From NCBI GenBank assembly GCA_002687025.1, contig NYZG01000447.1, positions 1 through 7,202 of the forward strand: a DNA stretch of 7,202 bases, given 5' to 3'. Position 1 is the stretch's first letter. Every line of letters starts with the position of its first letter. Made by a program: the position numbers and the translations under genes. Under the pieces are notes generated by a model. The model made no database searches. It saw only the letters and a program-made list of their open reading frames with translations, and had not been told where the DNA came from. Shown one piece after another: positions 1 to 5,809 of the stretch. Source of the stretch: Candidatus Poribacteria bacterium (GTDB taxonomy: Bacteria; Poribacteria; WGA-4E; GCA-2687025).

Positions 1-257
1 ACGCGGTAGACGTAGGCGACGCCAACGGGTGGATCGCGGAAGCGCACTTCAAGCCGGGCGTCACGGACTCCGTGGGAGAGAGCGTCATCAGGGGGGCCGC
101 GGTCATCGGCATCGAGGGCGTCGCGCGCGCCGCGACGGGTCAGAAGGTGTACCTGCTCGCCGACATCGACCGCGACGCCGCGGAACGCATCGCGAACCGC
201 GTCCTCATCAACGACGTGATCCAGACCTGCGAGCTGCGGCCGCTGCGTCGCGCGTAG
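1..257 (+). CDS. purS: PurS-like subunit/domain of FGAM synthase (5' end outside window)
   Basis: The first complete codon is at base 3 and the stop is TAG at 255-257, giving 84 visible residues. The sequence shows a PurS pattern: a first beta strand ending in FKPGVTDSVGES, a second strand at GQKVYLLADID, then DAAERIANRVLINDVIQ, which matches the family's usual 'ERIA..L..dPVIQ' ending. PurS is a small (about 80 residue) partner of PurL and PurQ. The complex converts formylglycinamide ribonucleotide to FGAM in cytoplasmic purine synthesis, with PurS bridging the synthetase and glutaminase subunits. No ATG, GTG or TTG occurs in frame before the conserved core (the first is a GTG at 72, inside the domain). 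The start is therefore left of the window: either a stand-alone purS starting a few codons upstream, or the C-terminal domain of a larger fusion. Family assignment is by recalled motif, not by search. Confidence 0.75.
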   Translation, partial: AVDVGDANGWIAEAHFKPGVTDSVGESVIRGAAVIGIEGVARAATGQKVYLLADIDRDAAERIANRVLINDVIQTCELRPLRRA

Positions 258-377
258 CGGGCCCGGCCCGCCTCCGAGCCCCTGATGCCGCGGATCGGAC
301 TGTCCGTGGACCCTCGCCTCCCCTTGCAGCGTCGGTGCCAGAGTGCATCCCCATTGCGCATATGTACAGAGGCAGCC

Positions 378-383
378 GGAGGA
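378..383 (+). promoter_or_regulatory. Shine-Dalgarno site of the double-GNAT gene
   Basis: GGAGGA lies 7 bases before the ATG at 391. It selects this ATG over the in-frame ATG at 343, which has no such site. Confidence 0.75.
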
Positions 384-390
384 CTCCGCC

Positions 391-1398
391 ATGAAGATCG
401 TGCCCTTCACGGCGTCCGCCATGGACTCCTACGCGGAGTTCTGGTGGTCGATCTACGCCGATCTCCCCTACGTCGTCCGCGCCGATGCTTACCAGGCCAG
501 CATGCTGCCGGCGCCGGGCCCGACACCCGGTTACTTCATCAGCAACCTGCAGGGCGGGCTGGGCGGCGACCACCAGAAGCACTGGGCGGGCGAAGTCACG
601 GACGATACGGTCGTCGTCGCCGAAGCGGACGGCGCCGTCGCGGGCATCCTCATCGCATCGGTCGACTCGGAGAAGCGCGCGGGGAACATCCTCTCCGCGT
701 TCGTGCGGCGCGACGGCCGGGGGCGGCAGGCAGCAACCGCCACACTGCAGGAGATCCTCGAGCGGTTCGGTCGGATGGGGCTGTCGCGCGCCGTCGCCAC
801 ACCCGACTGGACTCGTGGGATTGAGGTCGAGAATCCGGTCCATCTGGCCCTTCTAGACGCCGGATTCGCGTGGGAACGCGACTGGTCGCCCGCATACCCA
901 CTCGTCGAGTATTCGGTGTGTCTCGGTGGTGTGCTCGGCGAGTTCCGCGTGCAGCCGGAGATCCACGCCAGCATCGAGAGGCTGCGCAAGGAGGAGACCA
1001 TCGAGATCGAGAAGGTCGACCACGAGCGATTCGCCAGATTGCGGCGGCTCGATACGGGGCAGCCGCCTGAGCCATTCGTCGGACACGAGACGTTCGTCGC
1101 CCTGTACGAAGGCCTCGTGGCTGGATGGCTGCCCGAATGCGACGTGGGGAAGGACGAGTTCGGTCGGATGTTCGGCGAGTCGGTCCCCGAGGTGATCCAC
1201 GGCTTTCGCAACCGCGGCATTGGGAAGGCGCTGTACCATCTCGGCATGGAAGAGGTGGTGCGCCAAGGCGGAGAGTACGGCTTCACCGGAACGACCGCCC
1301 ACAACCCAGCGCGACTGATCTACCGCTCCATCGGCTTCCGATACTGGTACACGTCGTTCTGCCTTCTATCGAAGCGTCTGCCAGGCCGCGAGTCCTGA
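391..1398 (+). CDS. Tandem-domain GNAT family N-acetyltransferase
   Basis: A 335-residue protein with two GNAT-like halves. GNAT enzymes transfer an acyl group from acetyl-CoA to an amine; the substrate cannot be told here. The N-terminal half has the strand VVVAEADGAVAGILIAS (residues 74-90), a CoA-loop-like RRDGRGRQA (106-114), and ENPVHLALLDAGF (147-159), the usual GNAT motif B helix-strand. The C-terminal half has a clearer pyrophosphate loop RNRGIGKAL (273-281, R/Q-x-x-G-x-G/A) and HNPARLIYRSIGF (304-316). Its length of about 335 is twice a single GNAT domain, as expected for the double form. The second loop fits the consensus better, so the C-terminal half is probably the active one and the N-terminal half may be partly structural (inference). 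The gene lies 133 bases after the purS-like gene on the same strand and converges on the sigma-HEAT gene. It is probably cytoplasmic, with no signal peptide or membrane segment. Confidence 0.85.
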   Translation: MKIVPFTASAMDSYAEFWWSIYADLPYVVRADAYQASMLPAPGPTPGYFISNLQGGLGGDHQKHWAGEVTDDTVVVAEADGAVAGILIASVDSEKRAGNILSAFVRRDGRGRQAATATLQEILERFGRMGLSRAVATPDWTRGIEVENPVHLALLDAGFAWERDWSPAYPLVEYSVCLGGVLGEFRVQPEIHASIERLRKEETIEIEKVDHERFARLRRLDTGQPPEPFVGHETFVALYEGLVAGWLPECDVGKDEFGRMFGESVPEVIHGFRNRGIGKALYHLGMEEVVRQGGEYGFTGTTAHNPARLIYRSIGFRYWYTSFCLLSKRLPGRES

Positions 1399-1742
1399 GC
1401 AGCCGCGCCCAATGCGGGAGGGGCCGGCGCCGATATCCTACGTCCATACGCCCTAGGCGCGGCGACTTCCGGCAGGATGGGCCCGGTGTCTGACGAGTCC
1501 ACGTCACGGCGCCGGCCGTCGATGCAGATCGACTGGCGGGGGTCCACGGCCTCGATGTCGCGCAACTCTCGCCAGCCACGCACGCACACGCGAGGGTGGC
1601 AGTACGATGGGCCGTCGTGCACGCGACAGGTGTCGCCGAGCCCGCTGCTGATCAGCGCCCAGGTGGGCACGCCACTGAGCGCGGGCCGCGAGAGCATCGG
1701 CCGCCAACACCGACCGCCCGGCGGGAAGTACGGGGCAGGCAT
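1320..1742 (-). CDS. Possible small hypothetical protein or gene remnant
   Basis: An open - strand frame of 140 residues from an ATG at 1742, in the 373-base gap between the GNAT and sigma-HEAT genes. From 1742 down to about 1470 the codons look real: by hand count about 87% end in G or C, and the peptide is mixed in composition, with several Cys and Trp and the segment VDPRQSICIDGRRRDVD. Below about 1465 the third-position bias drops to roughly 68%, and the frame runs 79 bases into the 3' end of the GNAT gene on the other strand. In another frame a TAG falls at about 1456. A short gene that lost its original stop by frameshift, or a decayed gene, would explain this. No Shine-Dalgarno is visible before 1742 and I do not recognise a family. 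It may also be a chance open frame in GC-rich DNA. Confidence 0.3.
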   Translation of the reverse strand: MPAPYFPPGGRCWRPMLSRPALSGVPTWALISSGLGDTCRVHDGPSYCHPRVCVRGWRELRDIEAVDPRQSICIDGRRRDVDSSDTGPILPEVAAPRAYGRRISAPAPPALGAAAQDSRPGRRFDRRQNDVYQYRKPMER

Positions 1743-1771
1743 AGGCGCGCGCCCGTGTGTGGGCGCCGAGG

Positions 1772-3565
1772 CTACTCCGTACGCGCGAGGGCGGCTGCGC
1801 CGATGCGCCGGAGCACCGCCGCCCCGGCGCGACGTTCCTGCGGATCCTCGGATACGGACATCTCCGCGGCGAGCGGCGCGGCGGCGCTCTTGAGCTTCAC
1901 CATCTCGGCCACGGCGGCGCGGGCGACCTTCCCGCCGGACAGTGTCAGGGCCCGCAACTCACCCATGAACGCGCTGCCCCTCTGTCTGGTCAGGATCTTC
2001 AGTGCCGCGACGCGCATCCCCGGATTGCCCGCCGCGAGAAGCCCTTCGACGACGCGGCCGACCCGTGTCACGTCCCCCCGCGAGAGGGATCTGAGGGCCG
2101 AGGGCGCCCACGCGGTAAGCGTCCCGCCGTCGCGGATTGTCGCCCGGAGCTCTGCGCGCAGCTCGTCCGTACGCGCCAACTCCCTCTCGAGGATCTGGGC
2201 CGCTTCGACACATCCCTCCTGGGCGAGAATGAGCGTTGCCACGGCGCGTTCCGCCGGCGAGCCGCCGTGCATGAACCCGAGCAGCGCGGACGTGCCTTCA
2301 CCCTCGTGCCCCAGGAGCAGACGCGCCGCGCAGAGCCGACCTTCCCAGTCATGCGTCCCCACGAACAGATCAACACATACGCCAGGCGCAGGCGGGGGCA
2401 CGCGGTACCGCGCAGCGAGGCGCAGACCGGCTCCTCGGACCCGCGCCTCTGGCTGCGAGATCGCCTCGTGTACCACCCGTTCGACGCCGCGGGGACGGAG
2501 CTCGCACAGGCAGACAGCCGCCTGCGTACGTTTCCAAGCCGACTGGGCCGGGTCGCTGAACACGCGGTAAACGCCGTCGAACGTCGCAGGATCGCCTCGC
2601 GCTTCCGACAGCACTCCGAACGCGAGCCAGAGGACCCCGGTGTTCGTCTCTTCACGCAGCGTTTCCAGCAAGCATTCGCGCATGCCCGGCATTCGGAGCA
2701 GGTCGGCAGCCTGGAAGCCCAGCGATGCCCAATGCTGCATGCCGCGGCCGTGATGCGCGTACAGCAGCCTCAGCAGCGGGCGTAGGGCCCGCGGGTCACC
2801 GATCTCGGACAGAACGCGGCCGGCGACCGTGCGTACCGAGTCGCGCGGGTCGCCGTCGAGGGCCTCGCAGAGCGAGGGCACGGCGTGCACCCCCATCTCG
2901 ACGAGACGCCTGGACACCGATTCGCGGTCAGCGCGGCGGGACTCGGCGGCCTCCAGGAGGCGCTGCACCGTCTTCGCGAAGTCGGACGGCAGCCGCCTGG
3001 ATCTGAAGTCGTCGTCCGACGTGCCGAGGTCGCTGCGCAACTGCTCGCGGGCGCGTTGGAGTCGTCCCTGAACTACCGTCTTCGTGACGCCCAGCAAGTC
3101 GGCGACGTCCCCGTAGGACAGCCCGTCCATGTAGTACAGACTCACGACCTGTCGACTCGTGCCGCTCAGACGTCGCAACGCAGCTTGCACCTGCTGCCGA
3201 CGCTCCTCGCGTTCGACGAGGCGGCCCGGCCGCGGCGGCCCCGCGACGACGCCTGGGGCCTCTCCCAGCGCGTCCGCCAGGTCGCTCACGCGCCCTAGCT
3301 CCCGGACCGCGCGGTGCGCCATGTGGCGGACGATCCCGCTGAGCCAGGGGCGGAACCGACTCGGGTCGCGGAGCTTGGGCAAGTCCTGGTATGCCGCGAG
3401 CAGCGATTCCTGCACGACATCGTGCGCGAGGTGGAAGTCGGCCACGATGCCGAACGCCCGGCCGTAGGCGTAGTCCTGGTGCCTGCGCGCCAACTCGGTG
3501 AACGCGTCGATCCGGCCGGAGAGCGTCTCCTTGACGAGTGCCTCGTCGCCTTGAACGCATCGCAT
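1772..3565 (-). CDS. ECF sigma factor with C-terminal HEAT-repeat extension
   Basis: A 597-residue protein. Residues 19-90 are a sigma-70 region 2: AFTELARRHQDYAYGRAFGI, then the DVVQESLLAAY helix and FRPWLSGIVRHMAHRA. Residues 122-180 are a region 4 with a helix-turn-helix: LSGTSRQVVSLYYMDGLSY, then DVADLLGVTKTVVQGRLQRAREQL. There is no region 3, as in extracytoplasmic-function sigma factors, so it should direct RNA polymerase to a specific regulon. After a charged linker (181-195) about 400 residues form alpha-helical, HEAT-like units; the clearest is VHAVPSLCEALDGDPRDSVR through DPRALRPLLRLLYA (226-270). Later units are more diverged, including VRGAGLRLAARY (376-387) and ERRAGAAVLRRIGA (577-590). 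Ordinary ECF factors are about 160-200 residues. The ATG at 3565 was chosen because region 2 begins 18 residues later; upstream lies a gene-free leader with tRNA-like elements. The Shine-Dalgarno is weak (AGG about 8 bases before the ATG). No anti-sigma gene is adjacent, so the HEAT domain may control the sigma part (inference). Confidence 0.9.
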   Translation of the reverse strand: MRCVQGDEALVKETLSGRIDAFTELARRHQDYAYGRAFGIVADFHLAHDVVQESLLAAYQDLPKLRDPSRFRPWLSGIVRHMAHRAVRELGRVSDLADALGEAPGVVAGPPRPGRLVEREERRQQVQAALRRLSGTSRQVVSLYYMDGLSYGDVADLLGVTKTVVQGRLQRAREQLRSDLGTSDDDFRSRRLPSDFAKTVQRLLEAAESRRADRESVSRRLVEMGVHAVPSLCEALDGDPRDSVRTVAGRVLSEIGDPRALRPLLRLLYAHHGRGMQHWASLGFQAADLLRMPGMRECLLETLREETNTGVLWLAFGVLSEARGDPATFDGVYRVFSDPAQSAWKRTQAAVCLCELRPRGVERVVHEAISQPEARVRGAGLRLAARYRVPPPAPGVCVDLFVGTHDWEGRLCAARLLLGHEGEGTSALLGFMHGGSPAERAVATLILAQEGCVEAAQILERELARTDELRAELRATIRDGGTLTAWAPSALRSLSRGDVTRVGRVVEGLLAAGNPGMRVAALKILTRQRGSAFMGELRALTLSGGKVARAAVAEMVKLKSAAAPLAAEMSVSEDPQERRAGAAVLRRIGAAALARTE

Positions 3566-3723
3566 TTTCGGGCCTGACTGAATAGCCAGCGGCTGCAACG
3601 CACGCGGCAGCCGCACGACCGGCCGGCCACGTCCGCGTACGTACGTCTGGGTTGTCCGGGCCCCGCATCGGCATCTTCGGTTCCGAGCGGGCGGCACCCC
3701 GAGGGGTCGTGCGAAGAGATAGT

Positions 3724-3810
3724 ATGTCGGGCCGAGCGCGGAGTCGAACCCACGGACCTCTCGACGATTGCTCGCCGAGCGCTCTACCGCTGAGCTACTC
3801 GACCCGACAT
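3724..3810 (-). ncRNA. tRNA-like cloverleaf, copy proximal to sigma gene (GCAA-capped arm)
   Basis: Read on the - strand, the core 3804-3730 folds as a tRNA-like cloverleaf. The 7-pair acceptor is GGTCGAG with CTCGGCC (one G-U). Then come TA, a D stem GCTC/GAGC with loop AGCGGTA that keeps the tRNA GG pair, a 20-base arm at 3779-3760, variable AGGTC, and a T stem CGTGG/CCGCG with a loop containing TTCGA (one extra G). The arm in the anticodon position is not a 5-pair stem with a 7-base loop. It is CTCGGCGA / TCGTCGAG, 8 pairs with one G-U, closed by a GCAA (GNRA) tetraloop, so no anticodon with U33 exists. The acceptor continues outward to 13 pairs (3724-3736 with 3798-3810), so no single-stranded CCA-type end is possible. 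The odd pair is G-U on the - strand but would be A-C on the + strand, supporting - strand transcription. It may be a tRNA mimic, a structured leader or a tRNA-derived pseudogene. Confidence 0.6.
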
Positions 3811-3819
3811 GCCTAGGCC

Positions 3820-3899
3820 CCACGCCAGCGCGCGAGTCGAACGCGCGGACCTTTCGGCGATTGCTCGTCGAACGCTCTGCCGCTGAGCTACTGACGTGG
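3820..3899 (-). ncRNA. tRNA-like cloverleaf, distal copy (GCAA-capped arm)
   Basis: The second element lies upstream of the first with its landmarks exactly 93 bases away, in the same orientation. Core 3897-3822: acceptor ACGTCAG with CTGGCGT (7 pairs, one G-U), extending to 9 with CC/GG. D stem GCTC/GAGC with loop AGCGGCA, then a 20-base arm TTCGACGA / TCGCCGAA around the same GCAA tetraloop (one A-C in the place of the sibling's G-U), variable AGGTC, and a 6-pair T stem CGCGCG/CGCGCG with loop TTCGACT. The anticodon is missing here too. D arm, variable region, T loop and the ten bases CGAGCAATCG are nearly identical between copies, while the acceptor stems differ at five paired positions and still pair fully. 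A normal tRNA call is unlikely to hold; a tRNA finder may report it as a pseudogene or with a spurious anticodon. Confidence 0.6.
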
Positions 3900-4022
3900 T
3901 ACATGTAAGTGCCACGAACCGCCCCGGACATAACGACGAATTGCAGAATACGCCCCGGCCGTGATCCTTGTACCGAGGCGTCGGGAGGGTAGGGACCAGG
4001 CCGGCCCCGCCACCGCGACCAC

Positions 4023-4781
4023 TCACGCGGCGCTCCGGCACACGTGGATCACCATCCTGCTGTCGCCCGTCAGCGGGGTGAAGTCGTAGTCCCCATACCG
4101 GTCCACTACCTCGAACCCGTTGTAGTGCAGCAGCGATTCCATCTCCTGCGGGAAGACCAGTCGGCGGGGCAGCGGCGCGACCAGCACGATCTCCTCGCCG
4201 GACGCGTCGGTCCATCGGCGATACGCGGTTTCGGTGCAGATCTGCCTGACGGGGTCGTACTCGGTGGAGCCGCTGAGCCGCACCTCGTGGCCCTCGTCGT
4301 GCCGGTACGAGTTCCAGTGCTCCTCCGCGACGTCGCGCATGCTCTGGGGGCCTGGGAGCACGTTGGCGAGCACGAGGCTCCCTCCCGGCGCCAGATGCTC
4401 ACGCACGTTAGCGAGCATCCTCTCTTGCTCCTCGCGAGCCAGGAGGTGCTCGAACATTCCGCCGGTGTCGATCACAAGGCCGAACCGCGCGTCGAGATCG
4501 AAGTCGCACACGTCCGCCTCGACCCACCGGATGGGTAGGTCGCCCGACTTCTCCCGCGCGCGGGTCAGCATTGCGGGCGCTACGTCCAGGCCCCACGTCT
4601 CGAAGCCCTGCCGCGCGAGGGGGATCGTGAAGCGTCCCGTCCCACACCCCAGGTCGAGAACCGGGCCGCCCGTAAGGCGCGCCATCTCGAGGCAGAACGG
4701 GCCGATCGGTTCGAATTCGCTGTTCTCCAAGTCGTAGATCGTAGCGTCGGCGTATTCCGCCGGTATGTCACGGCAGGGCAT
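4023..4781 (-). CDS. Class I SAM-dependent methyltransferase
   Basis: A 252-residue cytoplasmic protein with a Rossmann-type methyltransferase core. Motif I is VLDLGCGTGR (residues 41-50), the glycine-rich loop that binds S-adenosylmethionine. GLDVAPAML (64-72) gives the acidic residue after strand 2, expected to contact the ribose. EADVCDFDL (88-96) is motif II/III, and the post-core APGGSLVLANV (131-141) is the usual helix-turn-strand. The C-terminal third (about 165-247) has YDPVRQICTETAYRRW and LVFPQEMESLLHYNGFEVV, the layout common in Methyltransf_25/11-type enzymes. The methyl acceptor (small molecule or other) cannot be read from sequence. The start is ATG 4781, because a GGAGGA site lies just before it; the in-frame TTG at 4793 overlaps that site. 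It sits 90 bases after the hydrolase stop on the same strand, so co-transcription is possible. Confidence 0.88.
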   Translation of the reverse strand: MPCRDIPAEYADATIYDLENSEFEPIGPFCLEMARLTGGPVLDLGCGTGRFTIPLARQGFETWGLDVAPAMLTRAREKSGDLPIRWVEADVCDFDLDARFGLVIDTGGMFEHLLAREEQERMLANVREHLAPGGSLVLANVLPGPQSMRDVAEEHWNSYRHDEGHEVRLSGSTEYDPVRQICTETAYRRWTDASGEEIVLVAPLPRRLVFPQEMESLLHYNGFEVVDRYGDYDFTPLTGDSRMVIHVCRSAA

Positions 4782-4785
4782 GGGG

Positions 4786-4791
4786 TCCTCC
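4786..4791 (-). promoter_or_regulatory. Shine-Dalgarno site of the methyltransferase
   Basis: On the - strand GGAGGA is followed by CCCC and the ATG at 4781. This fixes the start 4 codons downstream of the TTG at 4793. Confidence 0.75.
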
Positions 4792-4871
4792 AAGCAGCGC
4801 GCGATGTGGTCGAGTCCACTACTCCCCCGGACGTGGAGGCATGGCGGGCGCGCTGGCGGGCGCCACGCGGG

Positions 4872-5729
4872 CTACAGTGCTTGGAGGAACTGCCGCAGCG
4901 CGGTCCTCAGCAACTCGGGCCTCTCGACCCACGGGTAGTGGCCGACCTCCGGCAGCGACACGAACTCGCCGTCCGCCATCGTCCGAGCGACGGTTTCGGC
5001 CGACCATCCGGGCCGGGGATCGCTCGCCCCGTGCACAACGAGCGCGGGCATCGGCAACTGAGCGACGCGCGTCACGAAGCGCGGGTGGAGAGCGATCCGG
5101 TCGTGGTCCTCGCCCACGAGGGCGTTCACGTCCGGGTTGATGAGTTGGTCGTGGTCTTCGCGCCTGTCGGGCATGGCCAGGGGGTTGTGGTAGTTCGTCG
5201 GCTCCAGGATCTGCCGCCGCTCCCGCGCGATGTCTCCGCGCTCACGCACCGTCGCGCCCGCCGCCATGCGGCTGAGCTGTTCGTAGCGGGCCCTCCCCTC
5301 CGGGGAGAGGCGCGAGAGCCGCGACCGACGGTACTCCGTGCGCCATCGGGGATCGAGCCCAGTTCCGCTGATATAGAGCAACGCCCGCGTCCTCGACGGG
5401 TACCTCGCCGCATAGATCAGTGCCAGCGACGCGCCCCACGAATGGCCCCCGACCACCCACTTCCTGATCCGCCGCCGCGCGCGTAGCGCCTCCAGGTCGT
5501 CGACGAAGGTGGCGACGTCGTACGGCGGGCGCCGGTCGGAGCGGCCCGAGCCCCGCTGGTCGTACCGCGTGACGTCGACGATGTCGTCGATCATCTCCGC
5601 GACCGGGCCGAGGTCGTCATAGCCGCCGGGCCCGCCGTGGCAGAGCACGACGGCCGTGCCCTTCCCCTGCCGCGTAACGTGCAGCGTGACCCCGTTGACC
5701 TTGACCCGCTCGGTGTTGGGGTCGCTCAT
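4872..5729 (-). CDS. Alpha/beta hydrolase, proline iminopeptidase-like
   Basis: A 285-residue protein with the full signature of the alpha/beta hydrolase fold. The oxyanion-side motif HGGPGG is at 31-36, DQRGSGRS at 57-64, and the nucleophile elbow GGHSWGASLAL at 94-104, with Ser97 the likely nucleophile. The acid is probably Asp237 in HGASDPRPGW, and the catalytic His is His264 in EVGHYPW. HGGPGG with DQRGSGRS is typical of the prolyl iminopeptidase (peptidase S33) group, which releases N-terminal proline; relatives also include esterases and other hydrolases, so the substrate is uncertain. A helical cap lies between about 125 and 205 and is rich in Arg and Glu. There is no signal peptide, so it is probably cytoplasmic. 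The start is ATG 5729; the nearest Shine-Dalgarno (GGGAG at 5742-5746) is 12 bases away, longer than usual. It follows the oxidoreductase after a hairpin terminator, so it may have its own promoter. Confidence 0.9.
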   Translation of the reverse strand: MSDPNTERVKVNGVTLHVTRQGKGTAVVLCHGGPGGYDDLGPVAEMIDDIVDVTRYDQRGSGRSDRRPPYDVATFVDDLEALRARRRIRKWVVGGHSWGASLALIYAARYPSRTRALLYISGTGLDPRWRTEYRRSRLSRLSPEGRARYEQLSRMAAGATVRERGDIARERRQILEPTNYHNPLAMPDRREDHDQLINPDVNALVGEDHDRIALHPRFVTRVAQLPMPALVVHGASDPRPGWSAETVARTMADGEFVSLPEVGHYPWVERPELLRTALRQFLQAL

Positions 5730-5758
5730 TCGGCGTCATGGCTCCCAGAAACGAGACG

Positions 5759-5780
5759 GCCCCGGCCGATTGGCCGGGGC
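5759..5780 (-). terminator. Putative intrinsic terminator of the Gfo/Idh/MocA gene
   Basis: A perfect 9-pair GC-rich hairpin, GCCCCGGCC and GGCCGGGGC around a 4-base loop, sits about 30 bases after the oxidoreductase stop. On the - strand it is followed by CGTCTCGTTTCT, a weak T-rich tract. It lies between two - strand genes, which suits transcription ending or attenuating before the hydrolase. The short, interrupted T tract makes efficiency uncertain. Confidence 0.6.
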
Positions 5781-5809
5781 GTCAGATGGAATGCGCTCGC
5801 GAGCCGCGC

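Larger units (their letters stand above)
3566..4022. other. Gene-free 457-base leader between methyltransferase and sigma-HEAT genes
   Basis: No convincing protein gene lies here. The sigma frame stays open on the - strand up to 3931, but this part of the translation (for example SSSAVERSASNRREV) is a reading-through of tRNA-like sequence and is not credible protein. The stretch holds two tRNA-like cloverleafs (3724-3899), a 10-base palindrome CGTACGTACG (3636-3645), GGCCGGCC (3621-3628), an inverted repeat ACCCCGAGGGGT (around 3697-3708), the palindrome GCCTAGGC between the cloverleafs (3811-3818), and TACATGTA just outside the distal one (3900-3907). I could not identify a confident -35/-10 promoter. 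Everything from 4781 down to 1772 is on the - strand, so the leader could be transcribed with the sigma gene. Confidence 0.7.

Noticed and set aside
257..271. Hairpin GCGGGC-CCG-GCCCGC right after the purS-like stop as a terminator
   Set aside because: Only 6 pairs with a 3-base loop and no T tract; such hairpins are expected by chance at this GC content.
343..390. Upstream ATG at 343 for the GNAT protein
   Set aside because: It has no ribosome site; GGAGGA is placed correctly for the ATG at 391, and the extra 16 residues have no GNAT features.
1757..2785. Long + strand frames of 342 and 324 residues (from 1757 and 1596)
   Set aside because: Arg/Ala/Pro-rich shadows of the sigma-HEAT gene, which has recognisable domains on the - strand. 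High GC makes antisense frames long.
3679..3684. GGAACC on the - strand as an ECF -35 element for self-regulation
   Set aside because: No matching ECF -10 motif lies at the expected 16-17 base distance.
3724..3899. Two ordinary functional tRNA genes
   Set aside because: D and T arms fit, but the anticodon arm is 20 bases with a GCAA-capped 8-pair stem and no U33. The acceptor helices are extended and no CCA follows.
3566..3931. N-terminal extension of the sigma-HEAT protein to a 719-residue frame
   Set aside because: The extra 122 residues are translation of tRNA-like elements and a GC-rich leader (two copies of an SSSA-ERS-SNRR pattern). They precede a sigma region 2 that begins normally after the ATG at 3565.
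4806..5486. A + strand frame of 226 residues over the hydrolase
   Set aside because: It lies antisense to the hydrolase, whose catalytic motifs are all in order on the - strand.
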